Source of the DNA: Trochalopteron elliotii | Lineage: Eukaryota > Chordata > Aves > Passeriformes > Leiothrichidae | NCBI GenBank assembly: GCA_024734555.1 | Contig: JANPWX010000657.1 | Span: 121,208 to 185,207, forward strand | DNA: 64,000 nucleotides | Direction: 5' to 3' | Shown here: piece after piece, positions 47,654-59,792 of the stretch | Layout of the letters: each line of letters begins with the position of its first letter | How positions within the stretch are numbered: the first letter of the stretch is position 1 | The notes under the pieces: model-generated | Told to the model about the DNA's origin: nothing | The model's database searches: none | What the model saw: only the letters and a program-made list of their open reading frames with translations | Made by a program: the position numbers and the translations under genes

Positions 47654-50064
47654 CCACCCACTGAAATCTCCAGGGGTGTTTCCTGCTGCTCCATATCCTC
47701 CACCCTCCAAGACACATCCCTGTGGGAAAGGACAGGTGCCCATTTGAGGATGGAACATGGAATGTGCAGTTGGCTCTTCCCTGGGGCAGGAGAGAGAATT
47801 CCCACCCTGAAAAAAGGAAGTGTTGGAGCCACACTTTCTACCCCCTCAAATCCAGAATAAAACAAAATGCTTGGAAATACCTGCAGGGAAGTCAGGAATT
47901 GCTGATTAATTCTCAGGGATATTTGGCAGTTGTTGTAATAATTCCCATTCCAGTTGGGGTGGGCGTTCAAGTGGGAGCCAGGCTGGACAGAGCACTGGGG
48001 AGGGCATCCAGCAAAAAAGGTTTTATTTAGATCCTACTCCCATTTTATGCCTTTCTTTCCTCAAAATAATCAGGAATAAATTTGGCATATTCCTTCCACT
48101 GGTGATTCCTACACCAAATGTTCCACACAAGTACTTTAAACAGGGAATTAAGAGCCCTGTGTAAAGCAAGAATATTCCAGAGTGATCATTTGTATAGAAA
48201 ATAACAGGAATTTTAAAAAACCCCCTAATTTAAAATGAATAATAATTAAATTATGAACCATATTTTCATTTCTATAACTCCCAAATACTTAAATTATCAG
48301 GCCTCCCACACAGCTGCTTGTTTTGCATTTTGAGTGTGTTTAACCCGCTAGAACTGGCTCTGGATTTCTCAGAAATTCACAGTACAGAATCCAAAAATAA
48401 AACTGAAATACAGATTTACATAAACAACCTTCCCCTTCTGAGAGTGCTGCAGCACATCTCAGATGTGATTTCATGTGAGAGAGAGGTAAAATTGAGGTGG
48501 TTTGGTGAGGTTGGCCTTGGAATGATCCTGGCATCAGGAGCCAAGAAATTGGATCAGAAAGCTTGAGGATTATCCTGATGATCCCTGACAATCCTTTTAT
48601 CTGCAGGAAACATAAAAATTCCCATAAATTCTTGCAGTAGAATTACCTTTTAAAATAAAATATATTCTGATTTTCATGAAAAATATTGCTATTTTCATCA
48701 GATTTCCTCCCTGCTATCCTTTCCTTTGCACTTCCATGCACTGAAAGCATTATTTTTATTATTTTTATGAGAATTAAAATTCAAGTACCTTCTGTCACTT
48801 CTCTGAGACACAGCCCAAACTCTTGGCAAATCCATCTCCCATGGAGGGGACAGTTCATGCATCAGGATAATCTGGTGTGCCCAGGAGGCCAATCCACTGA
48901 GAAAAGTGGAAATGGAAATAATTGAACTCTGATTTTTGAGGCATCAGAGCTGAATTTTCTGATTTTTTTTCAGTTTTTCAACCAAAAAAAAAAAAAATTT
49001 GCTTTTTGCACAGCTGAAAAGGAAACAACCCAAAACATTATCCAATATACAGCAGTCACTCTCACCAGGATCCTGTTTATGCTGTTGAAATAACCTATCC
49101 CAGCTCATTTTCTGTCACCAAACCTTTCTGAAGCTTCAGAAAAATTCACCTGTGCCTGCTTCTCCCACCTTTGCAGCCTCAAACCATGACTGAAAGTGGA
49201 AACCTTCATCTCAGCTTCTCCCCATCAAAGCCAGATCCCACTTTCAATGCAAAATCCCGTTTATTGCCACAATAAACCAAAGAAGACTCAACCAAACATA
49301 GTTTGGGCAAGGCCACCACCAGTCCAGAGCATCCAAAAAAAGTGAGGATTGGCTTCTTTGTGGGTTCTTTCCCAATGTCATCTGATAGAAGTACGGTTTT
49401 TAAGTGGGAAAATGCAAAGTTAATGGCAAATGCAACCCAGAAATAAAACTCAGTTACAAACAAACCCCCTCCTCACTGCGGCCTTGTAGTTTTGGAGCTC
49501 AGTTTGTGTCCCAGCGATTGTCACAAGGAATTACAAAGGAAAACAGGCACAAGAGAGGTCGTTCCCACCTGAGGAAGGGAAAACTTTGGTTTTATTGAAG
49601 TTTCCTTGCCTCAGGAGACAACAAATAGAGGAACAAGAGAGAGGTGGCTCATGGAAAACGTGATACCAGGCCAGCCTTGGATGTTTGGGACATTTGGCCA
49701 TTCATAACCAAGACACCAAATCAAGCAAAATGTCTCAAATGTCTTTTTATGCCTTTTTTTTCAGCTCTGTTGATGACAATTTCAGTGCTACCTCATTAGA
49801 AGCAAAAAATTCCATTTTTTCCTCCTTAATTCTTACAAAAATAAACGAAATTTCAGACACATGGAGCCTTCTGTCTGAATCACCAAGCAGGGTTAACTGG
49901 TAGAATTTCCTAGCAGGTTTTGGGGGATTTCTTTAGGCTGGAGATCCCTTTAGTCAACACCTTGGTGCCCAACCACTTTATTCTCATTTTATTCCCTCAA
50001 AAGGCTGCCCAGTTCTCCTGGGACATCGCTCAGGGAGAGCCTGAAAAGCTTTAAAAAAGTAAAA
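47654..50064. other. intergenic, no gene seen
   Basis: AT-rich unique sequence; an A-tract at 48983-48998. No transposon or gene is recognised. Confidence 0.55.
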
Positions 50065-50170
50065 TCCCAGATTGGTTTGGGTTGGAAAGGACCATCCCTG
50101 TCCCATGGGCAGGGACACTTCCCACCAGACCAGGTTGCTCCAAGCCCCATCCAACCTGTCTTAATCCTTG
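50065..50170 (-). mobile_element. CR1 LINE 3' end, inverted
   Basis: CAGATTGGTTTGGGTTGGAA, AGGACCATCCCTGTCCCATG and GACCAGGTTGCTCCAAGCCC read as the reverse complement of CR1. Confidence 0.9.
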
Positions 50171-50384
50171 AGAGATTCTTCTGTGCAAGTGAGAGGGAGA
50201 AACGAGTGTTAATTTAGGCTGAGTGCCCTTGTAATTAGCACCTTGCAAATTAACGCTGCCCTGGGAAGTTGAGAAGGCCAGGGATGAAAGAGAAGCCAGG
50301 ACAGGAATGCCATTCTGGGGAGCTCAGCATCGAAGGAGAGGTGGGAAATGGATTGAAAAGCAGATTCTGGACTTGAATTCTAAT

Positions 50385-50455
50385 ATTTATAATCGATATT
50401 GTGATATTTATAATTGATATTGTGATATTTATAATTGATATTGTGATATTAATTA
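50385..50455. repeat. 21-bp tandem repeat (3 units)
   Basis: Unit GATATTTATAATTGATATTGT, three near-identical copies in a row (the first with CGATATT). Confidence 0.92.
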
Positions 50456-50584
50456 TGTGGATCTGGGATTCTGGCCTGGCCAGGGGCCATCAGGGTCTGT
50501 CTGTTGACTCCAGAAGATTTTGCAGCAGTCCCTGAGTTTGGAATTCTGCAGGGAACGCTGCCAGCCTTTAACTTCATAGGATAT

Positions 50585-50672
50585 GGGAATGGAAATCATG
50601 GAATCATTAAAGTTGGAAAAGACCTTTAAGATCATCTAGTCCAGCTTAACCCAGCACCACCATGTTACTCAC
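50585..50672 (-). mobile_element. CR1 LINE 3' end, inverted
   Basis: GGAATCATTAAAGTTGGAAA, AGACCTTTAAGATCATCTAG, TCCAGCTTAACCCAGCACCA match an inverted CR1 tail of a different subfamily. Confidence 0.85.
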
Positions 50673-52495
50673 CATTTAACCACGCCCCAAGTACCACAGA
50701 CACACATTTTTGGCCGATTTCAGGGAACAAGAAATAAATGAGAGAGGCCAGCCACACCAACAACCCAAGGCATGAAGCGTGGAGGAAGAGGAGGATGAAA
50801 GGCACCTCTTCCCTCTGGTTCCCACTGATTTTCTCCCCATTAACCCCAGGTGGAGGCTGCATCCCCTGCATTGCTTAGATAGCAACCTCATTTAAATAAT
50901 TACAGGAAGGTGTGGCTGTTCAGTCCTTGAGAATGTGGAATGAAGCAATGGGAGGGTTTTAAGGGCCTACGAACACTGACAAGCTCCCAAATGGATCACT
51001 CCCACTTTGCCACTTGATTTGAGGATTTTTTTTTTCCAGGTCTGGCCATGTTTTATCCAAAAAAATATGAGTTTGGTAAGGTCCAATTATATTTATACAC
51101 CATTACTTCAGGGGTAGCTTGAGGCTGATGTGCTGGAGCAGCTCCATGGACTTGTCTCTTGCTTTAATTCCTTCAATCAATTCTTTAAGCCCAACCAGGA
51201 AGGTCAGCCTTCCAGAAATATGTTTTCTCCACCAGCAGAATCAAAGAACCAACCCAAAACACTTCAGGCTCAGCTTGTGAGGGTTATTTGTGGAGCACTT
51301 GAATTTCTGCATCAATTTTAGCCCCATTCAAAGAGCGGCAAGGAACATTCCTGGGCACTGGAACTCGCTCAAATATATTGTTAAAATATCAGAAAATCCC
51401 TGGTGTACTTCTGGCTCAGGTAAAAAACACGGTCCCAAATAATTCCTTGGCATGGCTTGGGAGCTGGCACGGGCCAAGGGCCATTCCCAGGAGACATTTT
51501 GGATAGAGGCACCTTGTTCTGCAGGGCCAGGATGTCTCATAGGTTGGATGCGGGCTGGTTTAGGCCAGGTGGCATCAGCAGGAGGGCTGTGTTTAATTCA
51601 TTAACTCATGGAGCTGTAGCCAAAAAAAAAGCCCAATCCACTCCCTGTGCCGACAACAAGTCCTGGAAGCAGGAGCAGAGGTGGCCTGGGAGAGGGTGTA
51701 GAAGGTTGAACGGCTCCTCCTCTTTTCCAAGCAACTTCCTACCACCTGGATATCCCAGATCCTGAGGGAAATTCCCCATTTTGCAGCATTTGGCAGCNCC
51801 ACCTGGATATCCCAGATCCTGAGGGAAATTCCCCATTTTGCAGCAGTTTCACCCTGGAGCCAGCAGCACACAAGGGAGTCACACCTTCACCAGCATCTCC
51901 AGCTTTGATTCCCAGTGCAGGACTGACCATGGGCAGAAGTGGAGGAGACAGCTTGGAGCAAATCCTTTGGGAAACAGGAAAATCCTGCTGCTCTCCCATC
52001 CACATTCCACAGCCCAGAGGCAAAGTGTGAACTCTGAGATGTGGCACAGCCTGGGGCTCTGCCCTGCTCACCTGTGGAGCCCCCACATCTCAAACAGAAC
52101 TGAGGGCACTTTCCACCACCTGGCCCCAGGCCCAGCTCTCAGAGGGAGTAAGGGATGAGCTTGGCCAAGTTCTGTCTCATTTCTGACCCTCTTTTGTCTC
52201 TCTGGCCCTGTGTTTGTCTAAAAAAGACTAAAAAAGTTCAGGCATAAAAAATTCAGGTTATATGGGTATCACTAAAAGTTGCATTTTGTTTGTTGAGTTG
52301 TCAAAACTACATGTTAATTTAAAAACTGGTCTTTGATAGGTTTTGGGGTTTTTTTAAAACAAAGCACTTCTGTTTCTTAAGCAGCTCAGTTAGAACCTCT
52401 AAGAGGAGATGTTCAAAACCACTGCACAGCTTGAGCTGTGAGTTAATGGTGTTAATGATGTTCATTATGTTCATGATGATGATGATGATGAAGAA
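50673..52495. other. intergenic, no gene seen
   Basis: Unique-looking apart from the N-flanked duplication at 51742-51845 and a (GAT)n run at 52476-52492. Confidence 0.55.
51742..51845. repeat. 47-bp direct repeat around a single N
   Basis: 51742-51788 and 51799-51845 are identical over 47 bp, from CCACCTGGATATCCCAG to CCCCATTTTGCAGCA. Between them lie TTTGGCAGC and one N at 51798. The frames through here are broken by the N. Confidence 0.97.
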
Positions 52496-52497
52496 TT

Positions 52498-52625
52498 GAT
52501 ATCAAGTGTTTAAGGCCAGGCTGGAGCAATCTGGTCTACTGGAAAGTGTCCATGCCCATGGCAGTGGGGTGGAATAAGAGGAACTTGAAGGTCCCTTCCA
52601 ACCCAAACCATTCTGTGATTCTGGG
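52498..52625 (+). mobile_element. CR1 LINE 3' end
   Basis: GTGTTTAAGGCCAGGCTGGA, GCAATCTGGTCTACTGGAAA, GAAGGTCCCTTCCAACCCAA, ACCATTCTGTGATTCTGGGA. Confidence 0.92.
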
Positions 52626-53574
52626 ACCTGACTCTTTCATCTCATCTCTTGGTGATTGATTTTGTTTCTGTCCAAATAACTGTCAGATTTTAGCCTTTCA
52701 TGCCTATTTAAGGGGAAGCTCGGTATAAGATTTGTCCCCTCATTGTTTTTTCTCTCTCTTTCTCCTCATTCTGTGTTTTTACTCCCATGCTCTTCCCCAC
52801 TCATCTGTGCTCAGTCACTGGTTCCCCAGCTGGGTTACACTCAGCTCCACACAAAACACATCCCTCAGTGTACCTGGAAGCTTGTAAAAGAGTCAGGCAA
52901 GTCATTATTTCTTTCTAAGCTAAAGGCAACTCTGTTTTCATTGGATTTCACTTCTCATGCTCAGCACACCCCCAGCTCCAGGCAGAAACCACCTTCAAGG
53001 CATCGCCGTGACACTGAGCAAAACAACGGCAGAGAAGCGGGGGGGAGGAAACCAATTTTACTTTTCTGGAGGTGAAATCTCTCACCAGATCCTTGTTTTA
53101 ATCCCAAATTCTCACAATGCATTCTCGCATCACCCACTTCCTCTGCGGGAACAGCTGTCAAAACGCCGCCACATCCTTGGCTGCTGCGGCTTTACCACTC
53201 CCGTTAGCAGCTCCTTCAGGGGCTGCCTGTGAGGGTCCAAACCTGCCAGTTCCCATTACCCAACTGCCAGAAAGTGCAAACAGGAGGTCAGTTGGGAAGC
53301 TGAAGGAGGCAGGGGGTTACACCCTTGCAAGGTTTGGTGGGAAGCAAACCAGAGGCGGTTTCATCTCCCGTTCCATAATCTCCAAATCGCTGCACTCTTC
53401 TGTCTTAAAAGCTGAGATGATTTCTCGTGGGAAGTTTCCATGGCAGACCAAAAGAGACCTCTCTCTCTCTAAATGGACTGGTGAAAGGCTATTTTATAGG
53501 TGGTAAACTGACCCAGAGTTCAAAGTTTTGTCTCTATATGTTGTCTGTGAGAAACAAAAGAAGCTGTTGGGGAA
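52626..53574. other. intergenic, no gene seen
   Basis: Unique-looking, with no recognised transposon or coding domain. Confidence 0.55.
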
Positions 53575-54043
53575 ATGAACGTGTCCAGAGGAGGCAACAA
53601 AGCTGGTGAAGGGCTTGGAAAACAATCCGTATGAAGAACGACTGAGGAAGCTGGGGGTGTTTATCCTGGAGAAAAGGAGACTTAGAGGTGACCTTATCAC
53701 TCTCTACAACTCCCTGAAGGGGGGTTGTAGACAGCTGGGGGTTGGTCTCTTTCTCCAGGCAGCAACTGACAGAAGGAGAGGACACAGTCTTCAGCTGCAC
53801 CAAAGGAAATATAGGTTGGATATTAGGAAAAAGTCTTTCATGGAAAGAGTGATTAAATACTGGAATGGTCTGCCCGGGGAGGTGGTGGAATCACCATACC
53901 TGGATGTGTTTAAACACAGACTGGATGTGGCACTCAGGGCCATGATTTAGTTGAGGTGTTGGGGCTGGGTTGGACTCGATGATCTTGAAGGTCTCTTCCA
54001 ACCTACACATTCTGTGATTCTGTGATTCTGTGATTCTGTGAAG
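53575..54043 (+). mobile_element. CR1 LINE, ~470 bp copy with intact 3' end
   Basis: GTGTCCAGAGGAGGCAACAA, CTGGAGAAAAGGAGACTTAG, TGGTCTGCCCGGGGAGGTGG, GGACTCGATGATCTTGAAGG, and four tandem ATTCTGTG octamers (54009-54041), the CR1 terminal repeat. Very similar to 35285-35828. Confidence 0.96.
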
Positions 54044-54279
54044 TGGGGAAGTGTTTTAAAGGTTTTATTCTGATTCTTATTAAATTTTTAATTTAATTTT
54101 TTGTCTCTTGTAGTTTTGTTAATAAATCTGTCTTTATACTCTTTTAAGTTTTGAGCCTGCTTTGCTTCTCTCCTAATCCTATCTCACAGCAGAAAAGGAG
54201 TAAATAATACCAGTAGGCACTCGAACCACTACACATAATTTGGGAAACAGAAATAGGTGAACATGAAAGCACGACACCT

Positions 54280-54370
54280 GGTTTAGTGGAAGGCTACCCC
54301 ACAGCAGGGGGATGGGAATTAGATAACCCTTGAGCTCCCTTCCAACCCAAACCATTCCATGACTGTATGA
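54280..54370 (+). mobile_element. CR1 LINE 3' end fragment
   Basis: CTGGTTTAGTGGAAGGCTAC and CTCCCTTCCAACCCAAACCA followed by TTCCATGACTGTATGA. Confidence 0.85.
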
Positions 54371-54811
54371 GAAATACCTGGATCAAAGTGTTTGCCTGGT
54401 TCCTCAGAGCTTCGAGCTGGTGTTTCTCATCACAAGAAGGGAAACAGCAAAGCAAAGGCTTTGGAGGAGCATTGGTTGTGCAGAGTTTTCACTGATTTAG
54501 TGAACAATTCCTTGGGCGAATGATAACCTGTGAGCAGAACAACAGTGGGACACCATCCCAACACCAGCACCATCCTGGGTAAAGATGCAGCATTCCTGTT
54601 TGAGGGTGGGCAGTGCTGGTTCTGTGTAAAGGAACCAGCTCTGAAAGGGTGGATTGAAAGCCTGGATGCTTTTCCCACAGCAGGAAACAGGACTGGAAGG
54701 TAAAATAAATGAATAAATGCAAGAATTTTGTGTGCATGGGAAGGAGAGAATTGGAAAACCAAAAGGACTTTGGAAACCCTTTGGAGACACAAGTCAGAGT
54801 TTTCCAAGTCA
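54371..54811. other. intergenic, no gene seen
   Basis: A 174-codon minus frame (54430-54954) runs into the CR1 fragments and has no recognised domain. Confidence 0.5.
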
Positions 54812-54865
54812 CAGAACCATACCATGGTCTGGGTTGGAGGGGACCTTAAAGATGATCTTGTTCCC
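54812..54865 (-). mobile_element. CR1 LINE 3' terminal fragment, inverted
   Basis: GAACCATACCATGGTCTGGG and TTGGAGGGGACCTTAAAGAT are an inverted CR1 tail, directly abutting the plus-strand CR1 that starts at 54866. Confidence 0.85.
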
Positions 54866-55075
54866 AGGTTTAGGTTGGATATCAGGGAAAGGTTCTTCCC
54901 CCAGAGGGTGGTGGAGCACTGCCCAGGCCCCCCAGGGAATGGGCACGTTCCCAAGGCTGCCAGAGCTCCAGGAGAGTTTGGACAACGCTCTCAGGGACAG
55001 GCTGGGATTGGTGGGGTGTCAGGAGTTGGACTGGATGATCCCTGTGGGTCCCTCCCAACTCTGGCTCTTTAAAGC
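54866..55075 (+). mobile_element. CR1 LINE fragment
   Basis: AGGTTTAGGTTGGATATCAG, GTTCTTCCCCCAGAGGGTGG, GAGTTTGGACAACGCTCTCA, GGACTGGATGATCCCTGTGG, GTCCCTCCCAACTCTGG. Confidence 0.92.
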
Positions 55076-55559
55076 TCAGCTGCAGTGAGGCACTGAACAC
55101 CTCCAGAAGTCCACTGTGAAGAAAAGGACATTTGATCAAGCAGGTCAATGTGTTGCCTGGGATAACAACCATTTTTTAAATCATTGTCATTCCCCCAGAC
55201 TAAATTTGGCCAGGTCCAACCTATTCCAAGCTCCAGCCAGTTATTTTGGATTCACATCCTGACAGTGACACTCTGCTAAGGTATCCTGACTACTCCAGCC
55301 AAGTATGATGACCATGGAATGCCATGGGAAGCAGATGGAGTCCCTCAGCCTCCTGAGCTTGTTAGATGATGTCATTTACAACGGATGGAGAGGCATTTCG
55401 CCAGCTCAGGGTACCACTTTTGGGGCTCAAATTAGCCCCAAAGCCAGGCTTGTGTTAATTAATAAGGCTGAAGGAAGGATCTCCCACAACCACTGTACAG
55501 AGACTTTTCCAACAGATGTGAAGAAAGACGAGCACACTTCAAGTATAATTTAAAATACA

Positions 55560-55565
55560 TTTATT
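55560..55565 (-). promoter_or_regulatory. candidate distal poly(A) signal
   Basis: A second minus-strand AATAAA lies in an AT-rich block (55545-55770) that resembles a vertebrate 3' end. Use by WNT9A would give a 3'UTR of about 6.4 kb that includes a CR1 fragment at 56590-56665. It may instead be chance, or belong to an unannotated transcript. Confidence 0.25.
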
Positions 55566-56589
55566 GTTTCATTTGTTCTTGCTTTTTTTTTTCCTTTTTA
55601 TTTGTTATACAAAGATGTTAAATAACTTAAATACATTCTCAACAGTCACTCAGAATCAGATTTATACCTACAAGCTGTACATATGAGGTAGAGAAAAATA
55701 ACTTAGGCTCCCATAAGACATTGGAAAATAAACAAAACAAAACAAAAAGAAAAAAAACAAGAAAAAAATACTAATCCTTCATGTTAGTATTCCCACCTCC
55801 CTTTAAAAGGAAATGCCATCCCAGGTGTGCAAAACAAATCCTAGACTTTACATTCTGGCTTCAAATTGCTAAAGGTGGGGTGGTCAAAGGGAAATTCCTG
55901 GGCTGGTTTGGTGATTGGTGTTTCGGATGGATCCATGCTCAAGGGGAGCTGGGAGGATTATCCACACATATCTTGATTTTCCTGAATTCAATCCCACCCC
56001 TACTTTTATCATACAGATAAAAACCTGGATGTCTTTATCCCCTTCTACTGTGAGCAGGGAAAACTGGCACCTCCATGTGGGTGCCAAACTCCTTCCAGAG
56101 GTGCTCCCACTGACTACAGCCCTTCACGGGCTCCTTTCCTAAGGGATTGATTCCAGATCCAATGCCAAGACCTTTTCCAACATTCCTGAGGGAAGTCATC
56201 TCCTGTCCTTTTGGGCCATCTTCCCCAGTGCTAAGAAGGGTTTTTTTTTTCCCATTTCTGAGAACACTCAGCAACAACTGAGAAAAAGACAAAAATCTGA
56301 TGTTTCCCCTGACAGGTGAATTTGATGCATCTGCATAATTTCTGGTTTCACTCCCCACTCCCTCCCTGCGTCTGAGGAATTGTAGTTACAAGAAGCCAGA
56401 GTAAATCTGTGCTGCCAAATACGTTTTCTTTTCCTCCTCACCCATAAAGCCTCAAGATTCCCTTTTTTCCTTTGTTTGCTCTATTCAGAAATATTCTGCT
56501 TGTGGAACTTGTAAATAATTTGGTCAAATCCAACATTAGTCGTTGAAAAATAGATCTAAAAGCTATTCAGTGGTAATATCTGTGACCTT

Positions 56590-56665
56590 CAACCAGCAGA
56601 TTGGAATGAGATGGATCTTAAAGACCCCTTCCAACCCCAAAAATTCCATGATTCCTATGATTCCC
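56590..56665 (+). mobile_element. CR1 LINE 3' end fragment
   Basis: AATGAGATGGATCTTAAAGA, CCCCTTCCAACCCC and ATTCCATGATTCCTATGATT match a CR1 tail. Confidence 0.85.
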
Positions 56666-57838
56666 CTGGACCTGATCCTGTGCCACACTGAGGCGACGTG
56701 GTCCAGAAATCTCGTATTTCTTGTGGGAAAACGTCACCTTCTAAAGTCATCACCTAATTAGCATCCTAAAAACTGTCAACCCAGGGTGAGCTGGCCACAG
56801 AAGCCAGACTCAACCCAACAGATGTGCCCGCAGAGCTGGATAAACCGGGAATGAGGAGCTTTACTGCACCTGTTCCACCGGGAACAGAACAGACCGGATT
56901 TTACTGCAGCATCAACTGAGGAATTTTTCACAGGCACCATAATCCACCAGAAAATCACCTTAAGCAGCATCTACTCCATGAAAGTACCCTTGAGAAATCC
57001 GTCCCTTCATCTGGGGTCTCATCCAACCCTGCCCCAGCCAAAGCACCCGACTGTATGTTCCCTAAAACAGGGCAGCTGAAAAACGATGGACAAAGGAATC
57101 CCAGACCTGGGCTGAAGGAAGGCAGATGTCAACGAGCTGGCTGACAACAAAAAAACTCCTCAGGAATTGTTTTAGCCCCTGCTCAGGTCTCCAAACCAGC
57201 AACCCCAAAAGTTCTTTGGAAAACAGGGGGTCCATAAATCATTCCCTGCTTCCCAAGGTGATGGACAAACCTCCTGAATCGCAGCAGATCAAATCCCCAG
57301 CTCCCCGATTTTAAGCTGCCCCATTCAAACAGATAAAAGTTGCTTGTGTTGGATCAAGCCTGGAATTTGGTCCTCTTCATTTAACCTTCCAATGCACTCA
57401 GGTTAGGATTTCATTCTCCCCAACCACCTTTCTAAGAGCCGTTCTTCCCCAGCCAACTGAGCTCAATGGCAAATCCCCAGTTACTGCAAATAGATTTGGG
57501 ATTTCTTCCATCCAGACCCATCTCAAAACCAGGATATTCAGCTAAAAAAAAAGGGTAAACTTGAAATTTTGGGGTAGATTTGTTTTATATTTCCATTCCA
57601 AGCTACTTGTTTTTCATAACTCATTTTTTAGCATTAATAATGATAATAATTAAAAACTCCCTTTGATTAAACACTGCTTGTTTAACCAGCTGGGGTTTTT
57701 GATAACTGGAAGATAAGGAGAACATAATGTTTAGGACTTGTTTTGCATTTCTCCACATCCGGCATAAATGAGTCAGTCACACAGAATAGAAGCTTGTTAA
57801 AAAACAGATGACGGGTGCAACAATTATTTCTGTGGGTT

Positions 57839-57844
57839 TTTATT
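57839..57844 (-). promoter_or_regulatory. candidate proximal poly(A) signal of WNT9A
   Basis: AATAAA on the minus strand (TTTATT on plus), about 4.1 kb past the WNT9A stop. A T/G-rich stretch on the plus side and conserved-looking unique DNA upstream in the transcript fit a 3' end. It is the first canonical hexamer I find downstream of the stop. Confidence 0.5.
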
Positions 57845-59417
57845 TCTTTTAATAGAAAATTCTAATATAAAACAGCAAACGTTTTCAGTTTGCCTTGTTT
57901 ACAAAAATATTATATATAATTTTTTTTATATTTCTGACATAACTAAAATGCACTATTCAATAAAAATATTCTTCCATCAGCTAACTTCTCTTTTTAAAAA
58001 AAATTAATAAAAAAGTTATATAAATAATGGTTGCACCCCCCCACCCCAAAACTGATCTGGCTGGATCAGCTTAGGAGAACCAACACTTTGACACTTTTTG
58101 GGGAAAACAGGGGGTGAAAGGGGGTCAGGAACCAGAGATCTCCCCTCCACCCATCCGTCCTTCTCCAGTTACATCTGAGCAAAATCCTGCTTCTCTGGGG
58201 ATAAGAAAAAGGGGGGAAGTTGCTTTGCACTTTTTTTTTAATATATATATGAAGTTATACCAAGGAAAAAACTTCAGGGACCCAAATCCACCGTTAAAGT
58301 AGTTTTACAAAACTGAGCAATTGAATTGCACTGGAGATCCAATGGTGTGGGGGCAGAATCAGCCTCTCTGGAAAAATCCAGTTTAATCCAGCTGGGACAA
58401 AAAGGTTTTACAGGAGACTCCCCAGTTTTTTGAACAGGAGTTCCCAGTGTCTTATTTAGGGTTTTCCAGACTTTTGGATGGAGTGGCACTTGTACTCCAT
58501 GAGTTAGTTCAACTCCAACACATCTCTAACCATCAGAAAACCCAGGCCTAGCACTCCAAAGGGTTTTGAGATGGTTTGACACCTTCTCTCCCAGCTCCTG
58601 CTTAAGCTCCACTGGATTTTTCCAAAAGGAGGCTTTTGCCCCCATTCCTTCTTTCAAAGATAAGGCAAACATTGGAAAACGCTGGAACTAAAGACCCCCC
58701 CAGCCAAAACACACCCACAGCATGGTGCAGGGGGGAGAAGAAAAATAACCCACATTTGTTTTACCACCCTAGGTCAAAAGGCCAAGAAGACAAGTTCTCC
58801 TGATTTCAGAGTGTTAGTATATTTTATACACTGCCTATACATTTAACACATGTGCCTCGCTACTATTTAGTTATTTATAATTATTTTTTTTTAACCACAG
58901 GAGAATAAACCTTGCTATTTACAATATATAACAGGCAAGTACTATATCCACATGAACATAAATACAATTTGTGGTGTTTTTTTTTTTCTTATTCGTTTTT
59001 TTGTCTCTTTTTTTTTTCTTTTTTTGTTTTTTTTTTTTGTCTTTTTTTTTTTTCCTTAAATACTTACAGAAAGCATCCAGGCTTCAGTGCGTGAGTTATA
59101 ATACACAGAAGAGCTCTTTCACTCAGTAGTTCATTCACTCTTTGCTGCTTTCTTCTAGGTAAGCTTGGACAATCTGACTTATTTCCCACCCATCTCTCTC
59201 TCTCTCCCCCACACTGCTGAACACACCAAGCTTCCCTATCCCATCCCATCCCATCCTGGCATTTTCTCGGCCAGGATATCCATGCCAACACTCCCCTCTC
59301 TTCTGCTTCTAGGGACTCATTCTCCTCTCACACCAGTGCAATGTGGAGTTACTCCAGCGAGGTCAATGGAGACAGAGACACCAGTGAAAAGGAGGAAAAT
59401 GAGGCCCATGGTTTAAA

Positions 59418-59465
59418 TATAATAATAATAATAACAATAATAATAATAATTAATAATAATAATAA
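59418..59465. repeat. (TAA)n microsatellite in probable WNT9A 3'UTR
   Basis: An imperfect run of ATA/ATAA units on the plus strand, about 48 bp, with CAA and TTAA interruptions. Confidence 0.85.
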
Positions 59466-59767
59466 TGCACGTAAATTGCGGCCCATCCTTTTTAATTAAG
59501 AACAGCTTTAGGGAAGAAAAAAAAAAAAAAGAAAGAATGGAGCCAGAAATAGTAATTCAGACCCCAAAATTCCTGTTTCGAGCAGGTTTGGATCTGGCTT
59601 TACTTTGGAGGGGAAGAGCTATTCTAGAACACACGAAAATGTAACAGTGAGTTTGCACATATGTGTGAGAGAGAGAGACAGAGGGAGAAAGAGAATTTAA
59701 CATAATACCACATTGAAACCATAAGAAGGTCCTTCTGAAGGGCTTTACAATAAATAAATGTTCAATA

Positions 59768-59792
59768 TTTATATATATATATATATATATAT
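59768..59792. repeat. (TA)n microsatellite
   Basis: A run of TA dinucleotides of roughly 24 bp in the probable WNT9A 3'UTR. A second short TATATA cluster sits at 59810-59826. Confidence 0.8.

Larger units (their letters stand above)
55076..57815. other. intergenic downstream of WNT9A proximal poly(A) site
   Basis: Mostly unique sequence with one CR1 tail and the AT-rich block at 55545-55770. It could be extended WNT9A 3'UTR if the distal signal is used. No other gene is seen. Confidence 0.5.

Noticed and set aside
46962..47860. Frames of up to 289 codons rich in Asn, Pro, Gln, Ser (plus) and Trp, Gly, Leu (minus)
   Set aside because: Pure product of the CCAAY pentanucleotide satellite; all three plus frames encode the same periodic peptide.
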